Shown: piece by piece, positions 8,685 to 18,135 of the stretch
Layout: each line of letters opens with the position of its first letter
Position numbering within the stretch: the first letter of the stretch is position 1
DNA from: Apostichopus leukothele
Taxonomy: Eukaryota > Echinodermata > Holothuroidea > Aspidochirotida > Stichopodidae
DNA length: 20,709 nt
Assembly (NCBI GenBank): GCA_010014835.2
Contig: JAAAKB020169399.1
Span: 1-20,709, forward strand
Direction of reading: 5' to 3'
The notes under the pieces: model-generated
What the model was told of the DNA's origin: nothing
Databases searched by the model: none
The model's input: only the letters and a program-made list of their open reading frames with translations
Made by a program: the position numbers and the translations under genes

Positions 8685-11567
8685 CCTGATAAATGCAAGC
8701 ACTTATCACAAATGATATGAAAGATGAAAATAGACTACGAGAAGAAGAAAAAAATGGAAAAAAAAATAGAGAAATAAAAACGCAGTTTATGACGAGGCAC
8801 GGAGGCCATAAAATTTTTGCCCAAGTCATCACACATATCTAATGATGATAGCTAAGTGCACAGATTCTATAGATTAGAGCCAAACAAACGGGGACACAAT
8901 ATAGGATTGTGGGGAGTATTTCACGGATGAATTATAGCACGGCTCGAAGGAAACGTTTAAGAGCTGATCAATATGACAACGTTAAAAGCCATGTCACCAC
9001 TTTCTTGTGAAAATATCCTCCGAGCCGAGTGAGTATGTTGAGACCCTTTGAAGAAGAAAAAAACCTCCAGGGGATATCTTTAAGTGTTGTGAGTCCTCCT
9101 AGAGTATCTTAGGTTATGCATCTTTTTGCATTAAATCTTCAACCAGGCTCCAAGCGTCTTGCTCGAAATGATAATGGGTTAGATTAATATCTTAGGCATA
9201 GATGGTAGGCAGTTGTCCTTGGCAACAGGTAGCTGATGTTTATAAGATACAAAACAGCACCTTGGCAAAATTTGTTATAATTCACATGAAATTGCACTTA
9301 ATACATTGTTTGGTATATTAAGTGCAACAGCGTATGATTTTGAGTAAACGGCATCGCATATTATCCATAAATCAATGTTAATGGCTACAGAGTAAGCTCA
9401 ATATGTAAAGATATTCCAGACTGTAGAAAACTTTCTATTTTAATGATACACAGCCTTAAATGGTAGATTGACTTCTAGGGATGAATTTTTAAAGTGCTGA
9501 ACAATTTAACTCATGAATATGTATGACTATAATAACCAAACACACATATCGTAGGAAATGTATCTGACACCCATTTCTGAAGTATCTAAAGCAATTAAAC
9601 CGATGACATCTTCCCATGTTTCCATTCTCAACATTATATCGTCAAATTTAACATGTATGTTTAACATTCATGAGCAAATTCAGAAAGAGAAAATGATATT
9701 TTGTGGGCATTCTTTCCAATTTACAAAGGTTTCTTGCGGGATCCATATCTTTGCTATCAGTGTTTCAAGAACAATTGAACTTATACTCTAAAACATGAAT
9801 TAAGAGATGAAAGTATACATTAATATGTTGCAACTGGCCAAATTTTTGTTTACACTTCACAGCTATAACATATATAAAACATTACTGCACCCATTCAATG
9901 CTGCACATACTCTCTAATATAGAATACCCGCAAGTTTATGCGGAAGGTACATTCTGGAGAAGCGGGTATGGTGGGAATGGGATGGATAGGGTTCATTTGG
10001 AAATGGGATGATGTCCCTTTGGTATTATTTGAGTGTATCTTAAAGTTATCTGTAAACTAACATGAATCATCATTATTGCAAGTAAGCTAGCAAAAATCAA
10101 TATACATGTTATCATCAAGCACAGGAGAGGAAAAATGTGTTCCTTTATTTTCATTTCTGCCAATCCCTCAAGTTTTCAACACCAAACAAAAGAGAGATAA
10201 GTTGTTTTTGTCCCTCCCTCCTTCCTCTTGTGGACACCTGGGCAATTAATTACTGTGTAACTTTAACAGTTTACTACAAAGGAAAAATGTAATTTTGTCC
10301 CAATTCTTATATGCAAAGTAGCCTAAGCGAGATATGTTATGAGAAGGTGTTGAATGCTAGATAGATGTCTGATTTCAACAGTAACAGACTTTATAACAGT
10401 TCTTATCATCTGACAATGTGAACTAGTGTGACACACTAACTGCAATATGCACACCAAGAATACAACATCTTGTTCTCAATAACTGTACTTACTTGGCAAA
10501 AGATATATAATCAAACGTTATTAAATTAAACCATTGATTACTTGGAATAGTTAACATTATTTATCGATTCATAAGGCAATGCGAAGTAAGAAATCTCAGG
10601 AGAATTTAGAAAGAATAACCATAGATGCCATTGCAGAATTCTATGACATATTTCCATGAGCTCGTAATGTCAATAGGACACCATTCATTATTAGATAACC
10701 TTAATAACAAAACAACCCACAAAATAAACATTATCTGTCCATCATACTGTTCACAAATCTTTTCCACCTTCTCTCAGGCACAAATGAAATGGTCCTGTAT
10801 GGTACCATTTTCTACACAATGAAGTACTTGAAACCAGATGAAATGGAACAATAAAGACTGGTTAATATCGCCAGAACATTCCGTGAATTCAACAGGGATG
10901 CAGGACGGCCAAACTTTGACTGATTAAACCCGGTTGTGACTGTCAAGAAAGAACACTATACAAGAAACAAATATTCCACCATGCCAGTACGCATCTGTCA
11001 CCATATAAACCACATTACAATACCTTCAAAACGTTACACCATAAAAGCAATTCACATATGGTTGCCTCTTGGCAGGCAACATAAATTCCAGACAAAGCAT
11101 GAAACAGAACTATCTTTCAAAGCACCAACCTGTAGATAAGGCAACTTTCAATTTTTCGATTCGCGTAACTTTAGACCAGAACAGTACAATTATCCGATCG
11201 TCGGTAAATGTCGCACGGGTGAGCCAGAACAAAATCAAAAATTAAAGATACATGCCACTCCGACATAAAAAACTTGCACGGAACAATGTGTACATTCACC
11301 TCCAGACCCAGAAAATATGTGTCACCATTTTTAATATCAAAAATTGAAACCTCTGTAACAACGAGCAACAGTATCGAGTTATTATCCTACGTAAACGCTT
11401 CTTCCTCCAGCCATTTGGTAACATCTAGACACTGCTTCCCCTCGTTTGGCAATGAAATTCAAACCCAGCACACACCATCCGCCCGAGCTGGCAAACATCG
11501 TTATAAATCTGGACGAAGTAATTCATTTTACAGCCAGACGTTCTTCGCAACATGACACCTATCTTAC
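8685..11567. other. AT-rich, mostly A/C-leaning spacer
   Basis: Open frames here (9558-9791, 10625-10822 and 10936-11139 on plus; 8506-8832 and 11171-11368 on minus) are of chance length or arise from purine-rich composition, and none shows a domain. An 8-bp inverted repeat lies at 9924-9969. From about 11150 the GC and CpG content rises. Confidence 0.5.
9924..9969. repeat. 8-bp inverted repeat around a 30-base loop
   Basis: ATACCCGC at 9924-9931 is the exact reverse complement of GCGGGTAT at 9962-9969. The loop has its own GCGG at 9940-9943 that could compete for pairing with CCGC. It is locally GC-rich in AT-rich DNA. No element or gene is attached to it. Confidence 0.5.
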
Positions 11568-11602
11568 CCCGTTCCAAATACTGTAATAATTTCTTCGGCC
11601 AT
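11568..11602 (-). CDS. Candidate first coding exon, possible Rossmann N-terminus
   Basis: On the minus strand ATGGCC (G at +4, but T at -3) opens MAEEIITVFGTG and runs into a donor ACGGG|GTAAGA (GT at 11567-11566), leaving a two-base split codon. An in-frame TGA lies five codons upstream. The sequence IITVFGTG has the shape of a first beta strand leading into the GxGxxG nucleotide-binding loop of Rossmann-fold proteins; STEAP reductases have a similar FGTGDFG. The loop would finish in the next exon, which I could not locate. The exon sits in a CpG-rich, promoter-like stretch. Twelve residues are too few to name a family, so function is inference only. Confidence 0.22.
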
Positions 11603-11950
11603 AGAAGCTGTCTTAAATCAATTTTCCTCGAAATATTGGATACTGTTCAAATTTAGGGTTTCGGTCGGTTTATTGAGTGCAATCTCTACGATATATAACG
11701 TTAAACGGGGGTGAACTACCAAAAAAAAAAAAAAGAAGAAGAATCTTCCACGGTTTTAATTGGGTCATCCTTCGATGTAAGAGATCTTACTGGATCATAA
11801 AATAAATAGCTACTTGTTGATTTTGTCAAACTTGTATTTACTTTCAAGACGAGAAATATCAGATGATGGCAAAGTTATATAGAGTATTTGCTTGTCTAAT
11901 TCACGGAGGAAATGAATAATTGGAAAATAATTTCTGGAGGATCGGCTCGA

Positions 11951-11973
11951 CGTCCTGTAATTATTGTAGGACG
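11951..11973. repeat. Short hairpin beside TATAAAA
   Basis: CGTCCT and AGGACG form a perfect 6-bp stem around an 11-base AT-rich loop, twelve bases before TATAAAA. It could be a palindromic protein-binding site or chance. Confidence 0.4.
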
Positions 11974-12042
11974 ACGGGGCAGTCTATAAAATCTTGCTAC
12001 ATGGCGGACAGCATTTCAGACTACTTCAAGGGGCTGATCTGA

Positions 12043-13453
12043 AGAATGTGTAGTACATTAGCTAACAGCTAGAGAAGCATAAATATAAGTCTTACAGCAA
12101 CGAACATACATGGAAAAAATGGAAAACAGATGAATAAATCAATGAAACAGATGCCACATAGTTTTGGATAATTGTAGATGAGATTTTTTTATAATTTGTT
12201 AGTTCACAGAGATGATTCTATTGAGACATGTTGGCTGTTTTCTTGAAGGTGTTTGGAGATCAATGTTAGAAGAATGTTTGATCAATGCTACAAGGGACAT
12301 GTTTAATGTTTAAAGGTACTGTGAGTGTACCGTACAACAACGTGCTGCATTAGACCGTCAATACACAATTACTCTGTGTTCGAATGTTATCCTGTTAGAC
12401 CTGTTATGGGATTGCCAATGTAAAAATGTCTATTATAAACTAAATGTGGGACAAAAAGTTTTCTGTATTAGATTAAATGGATTAATAAAAGATCACATGC
12501 ATATTCTAATTAAAATTGGTCAGTTAGCAACGATATACATAAATGTCTAAAAATTGATTACATTTCTATGAATATAACATGGCTTTGGTCAGGGTGCACG
12601 TTTACACTCTTATCAGCTCGATTTACGGATAGTTACGGGATTGTGTTGGGAATTAATTTACAAGATAGATTTAGGATAGTCAAAGCAGATAGTTTGGGGA
12701 TATACTCCAGGGATATACTATCGGTTCTCAGAAACAAATGCAACCATTTCAGTTGGCACCAAACAGCCATCGTTTATATTAAACAAACTTTACGGTCATT
12801 TATCATGATACTTTTACACACTTTACACTTTACAATAAAAACACTGGATAAACATGCAGTAATCAAAACTTTACAACAAAAGGAAAAGCATGGTGTTCAT
12901 GTTTCTGGCTCCATAAAAGGTGACCAATGCCGTTGAGAAATGTACATTAATAGCTAATTTAGATGTACATGCATATGAATCGTGAAAATGCCACCATAAC
13001 AAAGTCGATGATTCATAGACAATTTGATTACAATTTTGGTACAATACAGTTTGCTCAGTTTGTCTTCAACCGAGGGATGACTATCGGGCAGAATTTACTT
13101 ACCAGTATAATTGACATAATTTACACAAAAAGCAATTTCGTCTCATCCTACATACAATATTAAAACCACGACTGCATGTTGCTGTTTAATTGCTTGAGAG
13201 GAGAGAAAATTTGTAGCAGAAACCCATCACACTGATCGGCCGGATGAAATAAAAGCTGTATGCACCCTCTTCGCTCCCCCTCCCTTGAGAGCTAACTTCA
13301 TCTGCCATTTCAACAGACCTTCAAACTAAAATCCAAATAAGGCCCTTTTCAGGAAAGGGGCTTATGCTAAGGTATATGGAAATATAAACAAACAATAAAA
13401 ATGAAACAAAACAAAACAAAATCTTAAAAGCTATATATACCAAATACTACCAG
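12043..13453. other. AT-rich spacer with one long chance-like ORF
   Basis: The main open frame is 12568-12936 (listed separately). An (AAAAC)n microsatellite is at 13404-13421. No other gene, RNA or element is recognised. Confidence 0.5.
12568..12936 (+). CDS. 122-codon ORF of unknown function
   Basis: It starts at ATG (context TCTATGA, weak) and encodes a mixed, moderately hydrophobic protein with MNITWLWSGCTF at the N-terminus and a basic end with QQKEKHGVHVSGS. No domain, signal peptide or repeat is recognised. Given the stop-codon density expected at this composition, about half an ORF of this length should occur by chance in the window, so it is probably not a gene. There is no neighbouring splice or promoter signal that I trust. 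Confidence 0.1.
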   Translation: MNITWLWSGCTFTLLSARFTDSYGIVLGINLQDRFRIVKADSLGIYSRDILSVLRNKCNHFSWHQTAIVYIKQTLRSFIMILLHTLHFTIKTLDKHAVIKTLQQKEKHGVHVSGSIKGDQCR

Positions 13454-13636
13454 TTAATACAAATTATGGCATTTATCGAAAAGATTTACAAAAAAAGTGA
13501 AACGAGCAAAATCACTCAAATTTTCAGACTCTACAGGGTGGCAGAATTCTAACGACAAGGCTTTAAGATTTACAAAAGCCGTTATCGGACGAATCAAAAC
13601 AAGCTCTTGCCATTGTTTTCCAGCATAATTAGCCAT
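13454..13636 (-). CDS. 60-codon ORF with strong Kozak context, unknown
   Basis: On the minus strand GTCATGG (G at -3 and G at +4) opens 60 codons with an in-frame TAA five codons upstream. The protein starts MANYAGKQWQELVLIRP, has a balanced soluble-like composition in the middle with FCHPVESENLSDFARF, and ends DKCHNLY. No signal peptide, membrane segment or known domain is seen. The start context and composition are better than in most open frames of the window, but the length is unremarkable. It may be a micropeptide, a first exon that continues past one of three internal GTA-type donors, or chance. Confidence 0.18.
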   Translation of the reverse strand: MANYAGKQWQELVLIRPITAFVNLKALSLEFCHPVESENLSDFARFTFFVNLFDKCHNLY

Positions 13637-14570
13637 GACAATGTAGCCTTAAGCTTTCGGAGGCCTCAAACTTGTGAAAGGCTTTTTTTTGCACTACAAG
13701 CAACGCAGGGTTTATGAATCACTAGTGAAAGCCTTCTAGAAATCTGTCGAGGACACAAGTGACAAACAAGACACAATGAAAAAGCTTTCAGATAGAGGAA
13801 GAAGAGAGAAAATAGAAACCCGGTCCTAAAAGCCCAAAAGAGGAACTTAAAGTACACATCCTGACAGAAGAAGAAAACGACTCGAAACTCTTACGACCGT
13901 ACATCACCTCTTGCTTCGCCTTTTAGAATCTGGTGAATGAGTGAATGATCACCAAGGAGACTGCGTTTCCTCAAAGACATTTTGACATTGGAGGGCAAGT
14001 CATTCATTGAAAGCATTTGAATTTTTTTTTAAAAGTTAACAAAGAGGTATAGATACAGTGATCTATCCTCCTTCCCTTCTCTACAACGATGAGGCAAAAC
14101 ACAGCTATGGCCTAATGCGTTCCATAATATCATTTACCACTTTGTAGCAAATTGTATGTGGTACCCCCATTTCAGCATTGTTTTGATTGTATTCAATGGA
14201 GGGTGACAATTACGGCCTGATACCACCATAGACTTGAGATTTAGTGGCTTAATACATGTAATGAGAAAATATTGACTGAACAAGGGGAGGGGAGGGGAGA
14301 GGGAGAAGGACCCACCCCCTTGGATACCTGTTCCTCTGTAACTTTTATTCGAAATCGAAATTGAAATATAAATTCAATATTTGGCTGCCTAGTGATAAGC
14401 CTAACCATACTGTAGATCTTAAAAACATTTTCTAAATATGAAACTGAGATGTGAATAATGCCGATACCCTTACTTTATTAATGATCAGCTATTGTTTGTA
14501 TCTTTTTAACAGTTGTAATATATACACAACATACATTATGTATGTATTTAACATTTGAAGTAGAATTGAT
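13637..14570. other. Spacer, nothing firm
   Basis: A minus frame at 13666-13857 lacks an ATG and is F/L-rich from T-rich sequence. A G-quadruplex motif lies at 14284-14303. No gene is recognised. Confidence 0.5.
14284..14303 (+). other. Predicted G-quadruplex motif
   Basis: Four G runs (GGGG, GGGG, GGGG, GGG) are separated by loops of one, one and three bases, matching the canonical quadruplex pattern with very short loops, which are the most stable kind. A C-rich segment follows at 14331-14339. No nearby gene start is certain. Confidence 0.8.
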
Positions 14571-14662
14571 ACTTTGCATATTTTGCTCTCCCCCGGTTCA
14601 CATCAGCAGCAGCGGTCTCCATAATATATCGGATCTCTCCGAATATTACCTAAAGGCTCCGT

Positions 14663-14806
14663 ATTGGCACCCTTGGTGTCACTGACGTCATCCCTACTCT
14701 AAAGCCCTCAATTTTTATTACTGTACGTATAACAAAATATTTCTCCAGTGGTTAATTGCATCTTCCTCATCCCTCTGACTCATTTGAAAAGGACAAAGAT
14801 TATTGG
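14663..14806. promoter_or_regulatory. CRE, AP-1 and inverted CCAAT cluster
   Basis: A full palindromic CRE, TGACGTCA, lies at 14693-14700 and a consensus AP-1 site, TGACTCA, at 14776-14782. They are flanked by ATTGG (inverted CCAAT) at 14663-14667 and 14802-14806. These are binding sites for CREB/ATF, Jun/Fos and NF-Y type factors in animals. The cluster ends about 100 bases before the ATG of a plus-strand signal-peptide ORF (14908), a normal promoter distance. No clear TATA box is seen. A single full CRE in this much DNA is unusual but possible by chance; the grouping is what makes it noteworthy. Confidence 0.35.
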
Positions 14807-14907
14807 TAGAGAGAGAGGAGAATTGGAAAGGGAGGTATTAGGATGGAGATCTCGAGAGCATCGCAGCAAAAACCCCAAAATAGAATCAGTGATTAAAAGT
14901 TACAATA

Positions 14908-15045
14908 ATGATGTTCATAAAATCTGACAAAATCGTTGTCTTTTCCTTCCTTGCCCTGGTGTCTAGTTGCTCGTCCACACTCGAATCTGACAGTATTTTA
15001 CAATGCAGATTTGACATAGTTAGAACGGAGGGATGTTCCGAATAA
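14908..15045 (+). CDS. 45-residue secreted-like peptide or first exon
   Basis: Two consecutive ATGs open 45 codons ending at TAA, with an in-frame TGA six codons upstream. The N-terminus MMFIKSDK carries the basic part of a signal peptide. IVVFSFLALVSS is a compact hydrophobic core, and SCSSTLES offers a plausible cleavage zone. The remainder ends with LQC RFDIVRTEG CSE, giving two Cys nine residues apart that could form one loop. It could be a tiny secreted peptide, or exon 1 of a larger secreted protein; the L-x-C-x-F pattern also begins MAM domains. No good donor precedes the stop, which argues for a stand-alone peptide or for chance. The CRE/AP-1 cluster lies just upstream. Confidence 0.25.
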   Translation: MMFIKSDKIVVFSFLALVSSCSSTLESDSILQCRFDIVRTEGCSE

Positions 15046-15150
15046 TCATGGCTCTCATTATCTCAGAGTATGTGTGTTCCATCAGTCAAAACTCACATCA
15101 TAGGCTCATGTTCCTTTCATAAGATTCGGCCACATGCAACGAGAGCGCGG

Positions 15151-15342
15151 TTATTGACTGCGTTCCAGGTAACAGGTCGATACTCGGCGGTTACTCTTAA
15201 TATCGACGACGCCATTTTCTGATCTAGTTACTGAAGCACCTGTTGAGATGACTGTGACCTCACTGACAAGAGTTGACATTTCCAAGAAACACAATATGGC
15301 ACAAAAATTCAAAATGCTAGTTACAAGCAGCTGGCACTCCAT
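15151..15342 (-). CDS. 63-codon secreted-like ORF, possible Ig-like fragment
   Basis: On the minus strand ATAATGG (A at -3, G at +4) opens 63 codons. MECQ is followed by LLVTSILNFCAILCFL, a signal-peptide or membrane core, then a polar segment with SEVTVISTGASVTRSENG and VVDIK, ending STCYLERSQ. The alternating beta-strand-like polar part recalls the first strands of an immunoglobulin domain, but the expected Cys after VVDIK is absent (Ser there), so this is only a resemblance. It faces the plus-strand ORF at 14908 tail to tail. It could be exon 1 of a surface protein, a decayed exon or chance. Confidence 0.2.
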   Translation of the reverse strand: MECQLLVTSILNFCAILCFLEMSTLVSEVTVISTGASVTRSENGVVDIKSNRRVSTCYLERSQ

Positions 15343-16085
15343 TATGCATTAGACAGACACCTTTAAAATCTTTTAGAGAGGCCCTTGCAAATTGGAAGTT
15401 GACATATATGGATTCAAAAGAAGCATTTTGCTTTGTAAGCAGTGGGGGCTTGAAACAGGACTTTACTTTAGAAACATACCAAAGATCAATGTTTATAGAT
15501 TGCAACAGATTAAACTTTTAAATAAAACATCTCTCCCGGCCAACGAATCCTTGCATCTGAAGAGTACTTTGATATATGAATGGAAAAAAAATTAACAATT
15601 TCACTTCATAATTAATTATAACAAATTTTTCTCCCAGCTACTTTAGGGACATTAAAATCACTTGTGGACTTAAACTTAAAGCACATCTAGGAATTAGAGG
15701 TATTTAAGTGTGATACAAAAGAGTGTTGCCAATTTTGGCTTTTATTGATTATGAAAATTATCATCCATTATTATTAAACATTTATCAACTTAATTGTAAT
15801 AGCTAATATGGTTATAGTAAGCTGGGGAAAGACTAAAATTGATAAACCTAGATGAAAGCAAGGTTTGTTTTTGTATCGTAGATAAAGTTTACTTCAAACT
15901 TGGAGACATAAGAACATTAAAATAATTCAGTATTACAACGTATGAAAAGCATGATAAATGTTCAATCATAATTATTCAGCGCTCATAGTAGATTAAGAAG
16001 AAAAGGCTTAGAAATTCTTCTGACTTTTGAAAACTCCTGTGAAAAATGCTGCGGAATGTCTAATTTGGATTTTGGATGGACAAAG
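15343..16085. other. AT-rich spacer, nothing recognised
   Basis: Overlapping short frames on both strands at 15317-15595 lack support. No repeat or RNA gene is seen. Confidence 0.55.
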
Positions 16086-16237
16086 GATCCAACCTGGAAA
16101 TCGTTGCTGTACCGATGGAATAGTAGAATTGGGAAGGGCAATTGCAGTGACAAACAACAGGGCGCACTGCAACAATGTTACCAGTTGCTGTAGTCCTTGG
16201 AATATGGAGTGCATATGTATGTATAAATGGGAGACAG
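16086..16237 (+). CDS. Candidate Cys-rich exon, VWC-like spacing
   Basis: This plus-strand segment ends at a perfect donor, GACAG|GTAAGTGAG (GT at 16238-16239). Only one frame is open through it and it encodes eight Cys: GNRCCTDGIVELGRAIAVT, then NNRAHCNNVTSCCSPW, then NMECICMYKWETG. The order C-x2-G-x4-G, a gap of eleven residues, then C, CC and C-x-C resembles the first half of von Willebrand C or single-VWC domains of secreted animal proteins, though the inner Cys spacing departs from the usual C-x2-C-x-C. The left boundary is uncertain: the last AG after a stop in this frame is at 16084-16085, with a poor pyrimidine tract. GC is higher than in the flanks. The antisense frame (16008-16214) is also open but has no splice support. 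Confidence 0.3.
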
Positions 16238-17344
16238 GTAAGTGAGGTCGGTGAAGTAAATTGTACAGAATTGTTCTCTCCCTCGACCCATCTGCTTTCC
16301 TACAAAGTTGACCCTTTCATATACAAACAACTGCAATCGAATTAAAAGATTGATTAATTTTTCGAAAGAAGACGTTTCAACGGACTGATATCATGAGTAT
16401 TGAAATCTGCTCCAACACGTATCGACACAGAAATCTGTTGTGCAGTTTACTGTTCATTAAAATAGCTGGTATCAACAAATCTGACACTGTGCAACAGGTT
16501 GTCTGCAAAATATACAAATATACTAAATCACTCTGACCCATCATATACTTCTTCATCCAAGCATAACATGAACTGGCAGCATACCTGTTGTACTCATAAC
16601 AATGCTCGTAGCTGCATATATTCCAACTGCTTGCCGTTCAACTAGATGGAAATTTAATATGCTGTTATTATGTTGCCTTGATGTCATCATTTGGTCGTTT
16701 ATAATTTACTAATCATTCGTCCTCGTTTTTCTTCTTTAACTTTCGAAATCACTTTGACAAGAAACAGACACCCTCATGCAAGAGATTTTACCTTGTTTAT
16801 TAAAAAAATCTGCAAAAATGTTCAATAATCAAGGAGATGAAAACATAAATAACTAATAATTTATAACGTACCAAAGATACCAATGAATGCATCATGGCAT
16901 CATCGGTCACCTTAAAAAAAAAATTTTTAAAAATAAAAAATTAATAACTATTACGTCGATGAGAGTAAGCATGTCCTTAAAAATGCTAAATCATTAATAA
17001 TTTCAAAGGTAATGTTTGCAAAAAAGGAGTAGCAAATCTAAACGCCATTTAAAACACCTGTAAGTGACATTTATGGCATATCGATCAGAAACCTCGAGTA
17101 CCAATGTTTCCTAAATGGTGACGTATATGCTAAACACGGCGACAACAAAAAAATTGCAAAAATCTCTAAATATCATTTTATCTTAGTTAACGAAGAATTT
17201 TTTTATGACAAATGTTTCCACGCATAGCTGCCAATCAATCATTTGAAATTGCCAACACTCCACAATTTTGCTTCAAAAATTTCCAAACTTCACGACAGAT
17301 AATGGGATATGGAAATAGCCAAAGATATCTGGACATTCACTTAC
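16238..17344. other. AT-rich spacer, possible intron
   Basis: No open frame of note. Long A and T runs lie at 16914-16948. It would be intron if either neighbouring exon candidate is real. Confidence 0.5.
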
Positions 17345-17368
17345 TTTGCCTTTTTGTATGGGAGCCAT
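17345..17368 (-). CDS. Candidate 8-codon first exon
   Basis: On the minus strand ACAATGG (A at -3, G at +4, near-ideal start context) opens MAPIQKGK and reaches a donor GGCAAA|GTAAGTGA (GT at 17344-17343) at a codon boundary. An in-frame TAA lies five codons upstream, so the ATG would be the start. TTAATTTCAG just before it could instead be an acceptor, making a micro-exon. Very short first coding exons are common in animal genes, but eight residues carry no family signal. Upstream in the same sense lies the 187-codon ORF, which would then be leader sequence. Confidence 0.2.
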
Positions 17369-17427
17369 TGTGAACCTCTGAAATTAATCTCTCGGCGCCC
17401 TTGTAATATAACCGGCATCTCCAAAGG

Positions 17428-17991
17428 CTAAAGAGGCTTGTTAAGGTTTGCTAAGCCCGACATCAAGAACTGACAAGATGCATGTTCCAAGAACGAATGA
17501 TTGTCTCTCCAATCTTCTCTTGAAACATGATCGAGCCGGCTGGAGAGGATTTCACTATTTCTCTCTTTTTGTTTCGTTCTACCCGGAGTTTTGACGGGAA
17601 ACAAAACTATTTTTGGAAGTAAATCACCTGACAATAGATACCGGATAATTAACCAGTACTGACATTGGCTGCCGATTAATCGCAACAACACGAACGATTG
17701 AAGCCTATATTTTGTTTTCGCTGGTAAGGAAAGAAAACACGTCTCAATGTTTACGATGTTTATGGTGATGCAAAAGGTGTATACGAGAATGACACCAAAT
17801 GGAATGGTATATTCCTCCTGAGAGTAGTGAAACGTTGAGATGATTAGGAACATGTTTGATATCAAGAACCCCTTCATTGGAGGTGAAGGGGGAATGGTAG
17901 AATGTATAAAACAGACATCCATTTGATTGCAAAGTGTATATATGAAGTTGCTATAATTTAGATCTACACAAAAGCAAGAAAATAGTGGCAT
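17428..17991 (-). CDS. 187-codon orphan ORF, longest in the window
   Basis: It starts at ATG with MPLFSCFCVDLNYSNF and ends LMSGLANLNKPL. It has one likely membrane-spanning stretch (GVILVYTFCITINIVN, about residues 66-81), a second hydrophobic zone near residues 103-118 (LRLIGSQCQYWLIIRY), and a charged C-terminal third with KTPGRTKQKERNSE and RLDHVSREDWRDN. No family is recognised. At this base composition a stop-free run of this length is unlikely by chance (my rough estimate is a few in a thousand to a few in a hundred windows, depending on local GC). It could be an orphan gene, part of an untranslated leader of the MAPIQKGK exon downstream, or a decayed element. GC is highest in its C-terminal half. 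Confidence 0.22.
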   Translation of the reverse strand: MPLFSCFCVDLNYSNFIYTLCNQMDVCFIHSTIPPSPPMKGFLISNMFLIISTFHYSQEEYTIPFGVILVYTFCITINIVNIETCFLSLPAKTKYRLQSFVLLRLIGSQCQYWLIIRYLLSGDLLPKIVLFPVKTPGRTKQKERNSEILSSRLDHVSREDWRDNHSFLEHASCQFLMSGLANLNKPL

Positions 17992-18135
17992 AACTTAATT
18001 CTTACTTTAGATTTTAAAATTAAAATTATCATAAAAGTAATTAGCCTTCAATTAAGTTGCATAATTTAATGATGTATTTTTTTGGTAATAATGCAATATT
18101 CCATTTATGAAAGAAATGTATAATATTACCAACTT

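Larger units (their letters stand above)
11568..12042. promoter_or_regulatory. Possible divergent promoter region
   Basis: This stretch sits within locally higher GC and CpG content. The minus-strand exon candidate begins at 11602, with TATATAT near 11691-11697 upstream of it. On the plus strand a TATAAAA lies at 11985-11991, preceded by a perfect hairpin (CGTCCT / AGGACG, 11951-11973). G over C excess on plus appears just beyond (12241-12300 has G 16, C 6 by hand count). The features are consistent with two start regions pointing apart, but no initiator or CpG-island measurement supports it here. A14 at 11721-11734 is a simple repeat. Confidence 0.2.

Noticed and set aside
8502-8832. Two overlapping long minus frames
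   Set aside because: The F/S-rich products reflect the purine-rich plus strand; only the short ATG-to-GTAAGT segment within has independent support.
12001-12042. ATGGCGG opening MADSISDYFKGLI
   Set aside because: It stops after 13 codons with no donor, and it lies only ten bases after TATAAAA, too close to be in that transcript.
16008-16214. 68-codon minus frame opposite the Cys-rich exon
   Set aside because: No splice signals on that strand; it looks like the shadow of the open plus frame.
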